Origin: Nitrosomonas communis
Lineage (GTDB): Bacteria > Pseudomonadota > Gammaproteobacteria > Burkholderiales > Nitrosomonadaceae
Direction: 5' to 3'
Assembly (NCBI RefSeq): GCF_900114745.1
Contig: NZ_FOUB01000025.1
Location: 1-52,570 of the forward strand
Length of the DNA: 52,570 nucleotides
The translations under genes and the position numbers were made by a program. This document shows positions 46,301-52,570 of the stretch, piece after piece (within the stretch, counting starts at the first letter, position 1; every line of letters starts with the position of its first letter). The notes under the pieces are model-generated. The model saw nothing but the letters and a program-made list of their open reading frames with translations. It searched no databases and was not told where the DNA came from.

Positions 46301-47051
46301 TGCACAAACGATGCTGAAGAAAATCATTGAGCAAAAATGGCTTACAGCCAATGCTGTCATTGGACTCTTTCCAGCTAACACAGTTAATCATGACGACATC
46401 GAAATTTATTCGGATAAGTCACGTGCCAAGGTGCTGATGACCTATCACACCTTACGGCAGCAAACGGTCAAACCTGCAGGGCGCCCCAACCTCTGTTTAG
46501 CAGATTTTATTGCACCTAAAGAAAGCAGCATCACTGATACGATTGGGTTATTCGCAGTCAGTGCTGGTTTTGGTATCGATGAGCGAATAAAAGCTTTCGA
46601 AGCTGCCAATGATGACTATAGTGCCATTATACTGAAGGCATTAGCTGACCGCCTGGCTGAAGCATTTGCCGAACACATGCATGCGCGTGTGCGGCGAGAA
46701 TTCTGGGGCTATGCCAAAGATGAAGCCCTCACCAACGAGCAACTTATTGATGAGAAATACCAAGGAATTCGTCCCGCCCCGGGTTATCCAGCCTGTCCCG
46801 ATCATACCGAAAAAGGACCTTTGTTTGCCTTACTCGAAGCTGAAAAACGAGCAGGTATCATTATTACCGAATCTTATGCTATGGTTCCTACCGCGGCTGT
46901 ATCTGGCTTTTATTTCTCGCATCCCGAATCCACTTATTTCGCCGTAGGTAAAATTGGTAAAGATCAAGTAGAAGATTACGCCAGAAGAAAAGGCTGGATG
47001 ATGGATGAAGCGGAAAGATGGCTTGCCCCGATATTGGCATATGAGCGCTAA
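43341..47051 (+). CDS. metH: Cobalamin-dependent methionine synthase
   Basis: A 1236-residue enzyme from ATG 43341 ([29 protein letters not shown]); a TTG 30 bases earlier adds non-conserved residues. It transfers methyl from methyl-tetrahydrofolate via B12 to homocysteine. Domains in order: homocysteine-binding with zinc Cys in INCALG and VGGCCGTTP (to about 330), pterin-binding ([25 protein letters not shown]; to about 620), B12 cap and binding with the axial-His motif [11 protein letters not shown] near 770, and the AdoMet reactivation domain (from about 910) ending [12 protein letters not shown] and [10 protein letters not shown]. All four modules are complete. No B12 riboswitch is evident upstream, where the spacer holds two MITE-like repeats. 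Confidence 0.97.
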   Translation: MTHLRTALLENLLTRRILLLDGAMGTMIQSYKLSETDYRGSRFADFPHDLKGNNDLLTLTQPQIIRSIHAQYLEAGADIIETNTFNSNAPSMADYHMHELVYELNFAAAKLAREEALAMEAKTPDKPRFVAGVIGPTTKTASISPDVNDPGFRSITFRQLVTDYSQSIQGLAEGGADILLVETIFDTLNAKAALFAIEQYFEKNNIRLPVMISVTITDASGRNLSGQTPEAFWNSVRHAQPLSVGINCALGAELMRPYVEELSNVTEVYTSTHPNAGLPNPLSETGYDESPEYTAGLIKEFAQSGFVNIVGGCCGTTPAHIQAIAEAVEGIAPRRIPDIPKKLRLSGLEPLNIGDDSLFVNVGERTNVTGSKAFARLILNDNYAEALSIARSQVENGAQIIDINMDEAMLDSQKAMVTFLNLIAAEPDISRVPIMIDSSKWSVIEAGLQCIQGKAIINSISLKEGEEEFIYHARLARRYGAAVIVMAFDEKGQADTLARKVEICTRCYGILVNQVGFPPEDIIFDPNIFAVATGIEEHNNYALDFIEAIRVIKQTLPYVKISGGVSNVSFSFRGNEPIREAIHTAFLYHAIQAGMTMGIVNAGQLGVYSDIPKDLLERVEDVLLNRRPDATERLVEFAENFKGQKKEQVEDLAWRNQSVRQRLTHALVKGISTYIEEDTEIIRQEIESRGGRPIEVIEGPLMDGMNVVGDLFGAGKMFLPQVVKSARVMKQAVAYLLPYIEAEKKISGDTKPKGKIVVATVKGDVHDIGKNIVAVVLQCNNYEVINMGVMVPSSQILETARNEQADIIGLSGLITPSLEEMAHVAKEMEREGFTIPLLIGGATTSRVHTSVKIAPHYSGVTVWVPDASRAVGVCSQLMSQDQQSAYKQEIKAEQEKIRAQQKNKKGPSQLLTLAEARANALKIDWQYYTPSESSFLGIRTLKNYPLEALVPYIDWTPFFQAWELSGRYPAILEDEVVGEAASNLFRDAQTMLKKIIEQKWLTANAVIGLFPANTVNHDDIEIYSDKSRAKVLMTYHTLRQQTVKPAGRPNLCLADFIAPKESSITDTIGLFAVSAGFGIDERIKAFEAANDDYSAIILKALADRLAEAFAEHMHARVRREFWGYAKDEALTNEQLIDEKYQGIRPAPGYPACPDHTEKGPLFALLEAEKRAGIIITESYAMVPTAAVSGFYFSHPESTYFAVGKIGKDQVEDYARRKGWMMDEAERWLAPILAYER

Positions 47052-47058
47052 GCGCTCA
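47042..47058 (+). terminator. Hairpin overlapping the metH stop codon
   Basis: TGAGCGC-TAA-GCGCTCA is a perfect 7-bp stem with the metH stop codon as its three-base loop. There is no T-run after it. It may act in mRNA stability or termination. Confidence 0.45.
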
Positions 47059-47160
47059 ATTCATACCAAGAGAATGAATTAGGCATTTATATTTATTATA
47101 CCCTGCCACATTAAGCGAATAGAGGCTATCAGAGTCTGGTTCGCGCCAAGATGATAGAAA

Positions 47161-47964
47161 TCATAGGGCAACTTCTATCTGAGATAATCCTATGTTTTTT
47201 GCACGAAATAATGCTTCATCAACTCGCTTAATCACCGTATGCTGATGCTCATCGGTTTGACGTAATGTCACCGCGCAACTAATAGTAACCGATACCGGTT
47301 GGTTATCTGCATTGAGTACAGGATTGCTAACCAGCATGCGTTGTAATCGCTGTATGATACGCACCGCATCATTGATCTCTGTATCAGGCAATAAGATAAC
47401 GAACTCCTCACCACCATAACGGGCAACCACGTCGGTTGGACGCAACGCATTCTTCATGATTCTCGCCAAAGAGATCAGAACATTATCGCCAAATGGATAA
47501 CCATAAGTCTCATTAATTTCTTTAAAGTTATCCAGATCAATCAGTATAATGCATAACGGATTTTTGCTTCGGTCAGCACGGGCAGCTTCACGGATAAAAT
47601 GTTCATCCAGCCCGCGTCGGTTAAACAAGCCAGTCATCTGATCGGTATGCACTAACTCTCTGATGAGTGCTAGCTCATGTCTCAGAGATTCAATTTTTTG
47701 CTCAGTATCGGAAATCTTTTGCCGTGAATTGGACATCTCATCGCTTTGATGCAAATCCCTGGTTTCAGACAAAACAGCATCAAGAATTCTAATTATCTCA
47801 TTAACATCATGAGTTTTTCTGATTTCCCGCGCATACTGCTCAGCGTGTTGATAATATTCATCAACGGTTAACAATGCTTTGCTGCTTTCCTCACTTGTTT
47901 CATTTTCCTCTCCAACTTCGGATGACTTAACCAGTTTTAATCGCATTTCACTCAAAGTTTGCAT
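47161..47964 (-). CDS. GGDEF-domain diguanylate cyclase
   Basis: I start at ATG 47964 (MQTLSEMRLKLVKSSEVGEE) since GAGAGG lies about ten bases upstream; longer frames add a hydrophobic run that may not be translated. The 267-residue protein has an N-terminal helical region with coiled coil (QKISDTEQKIESLRHELALI) and a complete GGDEF domain: HTDQMTGLFNRRGLDEHF, LCIILIDLDNFKEINETYGY, and RYGGEEFVILLPDTE (GGEEF active site). It makes cyclic di-GMP, so it probably affects biofilm or motility. No clear RxxD inhibitory site is seen before GGEEF. Confidence 0.9.
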   Translation of the reverse strand: MQTLSEMRLKLVKSSEVGEENETSEESSKALLTVDEYYQHAEQYAREIRKTHDVNEIIRILDAVLSETRDLHQSDEMSNSRQKISDTEQKIESLRHELALIRELVHTDQMTGLFNRRGLDEHFIREAARADRSKNPLCIILIDLDNFKEINETYGYPFGDNVLISLARIMKNALRPTDVVARYGGEEFVILLPDTEINDAVRIIQRLQRMLVSNPVLNADNQPVSVTISCAVTLRQTDEHQHTVIKRVDEALFRAKNIGLSQIEVAL

Positions 47965-48161
47965 AATAATGTAACCTCTCATTGATAACACTAGGAACAA
48001 GATGATTATCCCGGTCAAGCTCAAGCCAACACTGATTAATTAGAAAGAAGAAGCCGTTGCAGGAATAATCTACTGCTATCCGTAGACTAACAAACTCAGT
48101 ATGATTCAATAAATGAAATTAAAATGGAAATCTAGCTTTATTCTAAATTTCCTCCAACCTT

Positions 48162-48264
48162 ATTCCATTTCCAAATCAAAAATGACGTGAGGGCGAGCCG
48201 CAGACAGTATAAATAATACGGCAAAGTGAAGCCGATAAAGTCAGTTTTGATTTAGAAATGGAAT
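48162..48264. repeat. MITE-like palindromic repeat, copy C (best preserved)
   Basis: A 103-bp unit with terminal inverted repeats ATTCCATTTCCAAATCAAAA and TTTTGATTTAGAAATGGAAT, matching 19 of 20. The interior (GACGTGAGGGCGAGCCGCAG, TATAAATAATACGGC, GATAAAGTCAG) is shared with copies A and B, 5 kb away. It lies in the 418-bp spacer between the GGDEF and response-regulator genes. It has no coding capacity. Confidence 0.8.
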
Positions 48265-48382
48265 GAGTCATAAGAAAACACTTGCAGATCCTTAACAGGA
48301 TAAACTCAGTCAAATGCCGGGATAAGGTAGAGATCCCAAGGAATATTTAATCTTTACCGAGTAATTTGTGGAGTAACTCAGA

Positions 48383-49015
48383 TTAATCAACCAAGTTATG
48401 TTTGATAGCGTAACGTACCAATTCAGAATTATTCGTTAGCTTAAGTTTTTCCATAAGACGGGCACGATAAACACTGACTGTTTTTGGGCTCAGACACAAG
48501 CTGGTAGAAATTTCTGAAAGTGATTTACCTGCTGCAATCAAACATAATGTCTGATATTCTCGATCAGATAAACTGTTATGTAATGGTTGGTTAGTATCTA
48601 ATGTAATTGCGTTAGCCAGCTCCTGTGCAAGGGATGGCGTAATGTACTTGCGCCCCGCTGCAACCTGACGAATCGCAGTTACCAGTTGCATGGGCGCACT
48701 TTGTTTACTCAGATAACCGGCTGCTCCAGCTTTAATCGCGCGGATCGCAAATTCACTTTCGTGATGCATGCTAAGCATTAATATAGTGAAATTAGGCTGA
48801 TCTTTTTTAATCTGCTTGAGCACCTCAATACCATTTCTGTCAGGCAGTGAGATATCCAGTAGCATCACATCAAAAACTTGCTGGCGTGCGATTGTTATCG
48901 CCTCAAACCCGGTTTCTGCTTCACCGGCTACACTAATATCATCCGTCTCACTTAGAATCTGTTTCAAACCCTGGCGTACGATGGCATGATCGTCAGCAAT
49001 CATTACACGTATCAT
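48383..49015 (-). CDS. NarL/FixJ-type response regulator
   Basis: A 210-residue two-component regulator. Receiver domain: acidic pair IADDHAIVRQGL, phosphoacceptor Asp in DVMLLDISLPDRNG, Ser in LMLSMHHE, Lys in GYLSKQSAP. A linker leads to a LuxR-type HTH (LSDREYQTLCLIAAGKSLSEI, LCLSPKTVSVYRARLMEKL). It binds DNA when phosphorylated. The sensor kinase gene lies directly upstream on the same strand (53 bp gap) and is frameshifted, so the pair may be uncoupled in this strain. Confidence 0.93.
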   Translation of the reverse strand: MIRVMIADDHAIVRQGLKQILSETDDISVAGEAETGFEAITIARQQVFDVMLLDISLPDRNGIEVLKQIKKDQPNFTILMLSMHHESEFAIRAIKAGAAGYLSKQSAPMQLVTAIRQVAAGRKYITPSLAQELANAITLDTNQPLHNSLSDREYQTLCLIAAGKSLSEISTSLCLSPKTVSVYRARLMEKLKLTNNSELVRYAIKHNLVD

Positions 49016-49068
49016 TCTACCCTCCCTCGCCTGTTATTATTCGATACATGATACGACCTACAAAGCTA

Positions 49069-50557
49069 CTATTCTTTGCCATTCACTGGAATCTGGATTA
49101 TCACACAAGTTTCCTTTTCTGGTATTCCGTTAGCATAAAGGTTTCCGCCCAATTGTTGACAACGTTCACGCATTCCACGTATTCCAAAAGATCCTGGTTT
49201 GTTCATATCTGATTCCCTAATTCCACGTCCGTTATCAATCGCTTCCAAAAATACCCAACCGTCATTTTCAGACAGCTTGACTTTAACGTTCGATGCACCT
49301 GCATGTTTAGAAATATTAGTCAATATTTCCTGAAAAATACGGAAAATAGCGCTAGCTAAATCTGCATCTAGCGGGATATCTTCACTGTCACAACAAAATA
49401 GACAAGGAATTTCTGTGCGTTTGCTAAATTCCTTTGCTTGCCACTGAATTGCCGCCACGATACCAAAATCTAGTATCTAGTATCCCTGGTCGCAGGTCCA
49501 TTGCTATTCGGCGTGTGCTGTCAATCACATTATCGACCAGTTCTTCAATCGAGGCTGCTTTCTGCTGGTAAAAATCAGGTTTTCTCGGTTTTGCGTCCAT
49601 ACAGAGCAATAGCTCACATTTAATTGCTGTCAAGGTTCCGCCAATATCATCGTGAATTTCTCGTGCAATCCTTGCACGCTCATGCTCCTTAACTTTCTGT
49701 AGATAAGAAGTAAGTTCAGCCAGTCGCGCATGCGAGCGGGCAATTTCAATTTCTGCCATCTTATTGCGTGAAATATTCATGACTATACCGTCCCATAGAA
49801 CACCCTCATTGAGTGACCGACGTGGTGTTGCACGTAAACTGACCCACTTAATATCTGGATCCCCTTTAACTTGAATGCGTCCCTCCCAATTCCAAGTAGA
49901 AAAACGCTTGGCCGATACTTGCATGAGTTGATTATAAGAAGTTCTATCTTCAGGCAAAATCAGATCAGTAAATAAATCCGGCTGCTCTATTAACGTGGCT
50001 GGCGAAATTCCTAACAGCATCACAGAGCCTTCGCTCACATAAGAAAAGCTTTTAGAGCCATCCTGGTTCAATAAAAACTGAAATACCAGCCCGGGTAAAT
50101 TCGAAGCAATTGCACGAAAGTGTGCTTCACTTTTCTGCAACGCAAGCTGTGTTTCTCGAATATGCTGAAGCGTTTCCATTTGCTTCAGACTACGCTGTAT
50201 CGCTTGCACCAATCTTGCCGTGCAACAAGTTATAGAAATGAAATCCTGAGCACCTGCTTTCATCAAATGAGCTGCAGATTCATCACTTCTACGGCTGGAT
50301 ACGACGATCACTGGAATGGTTAAATGATGCGTAGCAAGATGAGATAATACCTGTTCGGCACCTAGTTCAGGTATTGTATCATCAGATAAAATCATATCCC
50401 ATGAAAATCCGACGAGTGCCTTCGGAAAGGCTTGAATGATATTGACACATTCTGAATTAAAGCATAAACCACCTGCCCTGAGTGCCTGACAGATATGCTC
50501 AGCATCTCTGGCTGAATATCCTACCAGCAGTATGTTGAGCGTTTTGGCCATTCTCAA
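49069..50557 (-). pseudogene. HisKA_3-type sensor kinase, frameshifted by 7-bp duplication
   Basis: Two minus-strand frames form one protein of about 495 residues. Part one (50557 down to about 49480): receiver-like domain (ILLVGYSARDAEHICQAL, MILSDDTIPELG), a PAS domain near residues 145-270, and the dimerisation/phosphoacceptor segment EIHDDIGGTLTAIKCEL. Part two: ATPase domain with FQEILTNISKHAGASNVKV, EAIDNGRGI and SFGIRGMRERCQQLGG. At 49470-49483 the heptamer ATACTAG (minus strand) is doubled; removing one copy restores DLRPGILDFGIVAAIQWQ. The duplication disconnects the ATPase, so no autokinase activity is expected unless the repeat reverts. It is the presumed partner of the regulator at 48383. 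Confidence 0.88.
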
Positions 50558-50822
50558 TATTTATCCAAATAAAAGAATTTTACATATTATAAAGCTATCA
50601 TACAAAGAAGACGGCATAGAAGCTACTCAAAAAGTAGTTAACTAAAAATTAAGCTATTGACTAAGCTCTCCTCAATCAAGCTAATAAGCAAGCCGTTACG
50701 AGTGCGGAAGAAATGGCATAAACGTCTCAAGCTAAACACAAAGACTCGACAGATATCACAGAACATGTTGAAATAACTAAAATAATGTAAAAAAAACACT
50801 ATTTCCAATCCAAAAGTAAACT

Positions 50823-52328
50823 ATGATAATGGAATGGCTGGGCAAGATGCATTTAGCAGCAGACAAAAAGTATAGTGATGAAAAAATTCGTTGTAAAATC
50901 ATAGTACTTGCAATAGCAGTAATGAGTATCTCTATTCCTATAAGTTATGCGACTGCAATAACAAACGAAAGAGTTACTACCTCCCAAGATCAGAAGAACA
51001 TCGTTGTTACTATTTATAACGAGAACCTAGCATTAATAAAAGACTTACGTAGCGTTATACTGGATCAAGCTTTCAACAAGCTGGCTTGGCAGGAAGTCTC
51101 TGCGCAGATACGCCCTGAAACTGCGCTATTACGCAACCTTGCTTATTCTTCAGGATTTCTCTTACTAGAGCAATATTTTGATCTCGATGTACTCACTCCG
51201 AAAAAACTACTGGAAAAGTACTCAGGTAAAGAAGTAACCGTTATACGCACCAACCCTGCAACTGGTTCTGAAACAAGCGAAGTAGCCACAGTCCTTTCGA
51301 CTAATGAAGGAATTATCCTGAAATTTATTGACCGAGTTGAAAGCGGTGTACCTGGACGAATCGTGTTTCCTAGTTTACCTGAAAATCTGCGTGACAAACC
51401 TACATTACTCATTTCACTGATTAGCCCATCCCAAGGCAAGCATGATCTTGAGCTATCCTACCTGACGTCCGGCTTATCCTGGCATGCCGACTATGTAGCT
51501 GATCTGAATGCAGATGATAATTGGCTTGATCTCAATGGTCTTGTAACATTCACCAATCAAAGTGGCATAGCTTATCATAATGCCAGGTTGCAACTAGTGG
51601 CAGGCGATGTTCATCGAATTTACCCTCAACAGCCTATCTCCAAAAAAATGATGACATTTGCGCGAGAAGTAGCTGATAGCGCGCAAATGAAAAAAGAAGC
51701 ACTCTTTGAATATCATCTTCATACATCACCGCGCCCTATCACACTTGCTGAAAACCAGACTAAACAGGTTGCACTCATGTCTGCAACTCATATTCCAGTC
51801 AGCAAAGAATTTATTCTGCAAGGTGCCGATTATTATTACTCAGGACAATACAATATAATCAGCCAGAAACTAAAAACTAACGTATTCATCAGTTTTGCTA
51901 ATAAGGGTGAAGGCTTGGGAATACCGCTCCCAAAAGGAATTATTCGAGTTTACAAAAAAGATACCCGAGGAAATAATCAATTTATCGGTGAAGATCAGAT
52001 CGATCATATACCTCAAAATGAGTTGGTCCGTCTCAGCCTTGGGAGTACCTTTGATATGACCGCTGATAAGCTACAAACCGATTTTCAACAAATCTCTGGC
52101 GCGCTAGGTCATAGCAGCATCGTTGAAACGGCTTATCAAATTACCCTAAGAAACGTCAAGAAAGAAGCAGTCACAGTAAAAGTACAGGAACCCATTCCAG
52201 GAGACTGGACCATGTTATCTGAATCAACGCCTCACACTAAGCTATCATCTGGCATGGTTGAATGGAAAATACCTATTCCAGCTGAGAGTGAAGCCACGCT
52301 AACCTATCGGGTACGTGTCAGATACTAG
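50823..52328 (+). CDS. Exported DUF4139-domain protein
   Basis: A 501-residue protein with a signal or anchor segment (KIIVLAIAVMSISIPISYATA) at about residues 26-46 and a mature region fitting DUF4139: VVTIYNENLALIKDLRSVIL, VTVIRTNPATGSETSEVATV, LELSYLTSGLSWHADYVADL, VTFTNQSGIAYHNARLQLVAGDV, and C-terminal beta strands ending EATLTYRVRVRY. ATG 50823 is taken as first start; ATG 50829 is equally possible. The family is common in beta- and gammaproteobacteria, and its function is not established. The stop codon abuts the IS5 element that follows. Confidence 0.8.
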   Translation: MIMEWLGKMHLAADKKYSDEKIRCKIIVLAIAVMSISIPISYATAITNERVTTSQDQKNIVVTIYNENLALIKDLRSVILDQAFNKLAWQEVSAQIRPETALLRNLAYSSGFLLLEQYFDLDVLTPKKLLEKYSGKEVTVIRTNPATGSETSEVATVLSTNEGIILKFIDRVESGVPGRIVFPSLPENLRDKPTLLISLISPSQGKHDLELSYLTSGLSWHADYVADLNADDNWLDLNGLVTFTNQSGIAYHNARLQLVAGDVHRIYPQQPISKKMMTFAREVADSAQMKKEALFEYHLHTSPRPITLAENQTKQVALMSATHIPVSKEFILQGADYYYSGQYNIISQKLKTNVFISFANKGEGLGIPLPKGIIRVYKKDTRGNNQFIGEDQIDHIPQNELVRLSLGSTFDMTADKLQTDFQQISGALGHSSIVETAYQITLRNVKKEAVTVKVQEPIPGDWTMLSESTPHTKLSSGMVEWKIPIPAESEATLTYRVRVRY

Positions 52329-52570
52329 GGTCTGTTGACATTTCACATAGGTAGCCACAGATATCCACACGCTATGGCTACCATACTCTCGTAATTTCGC
52401 TTCAGTTTGTCGTATCGCGTTGCTATTGCCCGATACTGTTTTAGCCTGGCAAAAGCATTCTCCAGCCAATGCCGATATTGATATAAACCCCAATCCATAT
52501 CTGCATTACCCTTCAACGAGTTGCGCTTTCTCGGTATCACAGCCTGAACCCCCTTCTTCGTTATCTGTTC
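52329..52570 (-). mobile_element. IS5-family insertion sequence, right part beyond window
   Basis: Starts with GGGTCTGTTGACATTTC at 52329, directly after the TAG of the DUF4139 gene; IS5-group ends of this type begin this way. The transposase reads on the minus strand into the element. The other end lies outside the window. Confidence 0.75.
52343..52570 (-). CDS. IS5-family transposase, C-terminal part
   Basis: An open frame from the right edge to a stop at 52343-52345, with 75 visible residues: VQAVIPRKRNSL, then YRHWLENAFARLKQYRAIATRYDKLKRNYESMVAIACGYLWL. The catalytic Glu lies in the E-N-A-F-A-R-L-K-Q-Y-R segment, and the R-Y-D-K-L ending is typical of the IS1031/ISL2-like branch of IS5. 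It differs from the IS5 relic at 2850-3269, which has the VVERTFDRL variant. Confidence 0.85.
   Translation of the reverse strand, partial: EQITKKGVQAVIPRKRNSLKGNADMDWGLYQYRHWLENAFARLKQYRAIATRYDKLKRNYESMVAIACGYLWLPM

Overview
The window reads as the chromosome of a low-GC betaproteobacterium, most likely a Nitrosomonas-type ammonia oxidiser. That placement is inferred from the aroQ-accB-accC-prmA cluster, the style of the metH and signalling genes, and the abundance of IS5, IS3 and ISNCY elements. It was not tested by any database search. The right third (about 39.0-52.3 kb) is ordinary core chromosome. The left three quarters are accessory DNA, built up by repeated integration at one tRNA gene and then partly decayed.

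Left flank (1-5857): the tail of a possible transposase, a secreted lipase-like hydrolase, a truncated nuclease gene, a primase-helicase fragment cut by an IS5 relic, and the remains of a small integrative element (frameshifted Rep, HTH/excisionase-like protein, integrase with two nonsense codons). That remnant ends 36 bp before a 48-bp copy of the 3' end of tRNA-Thr(CGU).

Main island (5858-39022, about 33 kb): it is bounded by 48-bp direct repeats of the tRNA-Thr 3' end, with the intact tRNA restored at the right end (38975-39050). A P4-type integrase sits just inside the left repeat. Matching pairs of a 12-bp motif lie just inside both ends and look like integrase or excisionase arm sites. 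Replication-type functions are an AlpA-like regulator, a primase-helicase gene broken by two in-frame stops, a field of GACACAT repeats just after it, and a separate DnaA-box cluster. Cargo includes an ADP-ribosylglycohydrolase, a ChaN/TIKI-like protein, an SRAP-like protein, a GNAT acetyltransferase, UmuD, several exported proteins including a His-rich one, phage-type small genes, and a GC-rich protease-like gene. Decayed genes include thyA, a second SRAP gene, a second umuD and a spanin pair cut by an IS3 element. A tRNA-Lys 3' fragment inside the island marks an older attachment event.

The most interesting unit is a tight three-gene operon at 20702-26246. It encodes a DUF559/Vsr-like nuclease with a large N-terminal region, a winged-helix protein, and a 1074-residue protein carrying two different P-loop ATPases, an AAA/STAND-type one and a HerA/FtsK-type one. 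I cannot match this set to a named system; a DNA-targeting defence role is an inference.

Right chromosome (39.0-52.6 kb): tRNA-Thr, aroQ, accB-accC (acetyl-CoA carboxylase), prmA, metH, a GGDEF diguanylate cyclase, and a LuxR-type response regulator with its sensor kinase, which is frameshifted by a 7-bp tandem duplication. A DUF4139 protein and the end of an IS5-family element follow. Three copies of a roughly 100-bp palindromic MITE-like repeat flank metH and the regulator genes. Nonsense and frameshift damage is common in the accessory part, and most nonsense changes are explicable as C:G to T:A transitions.
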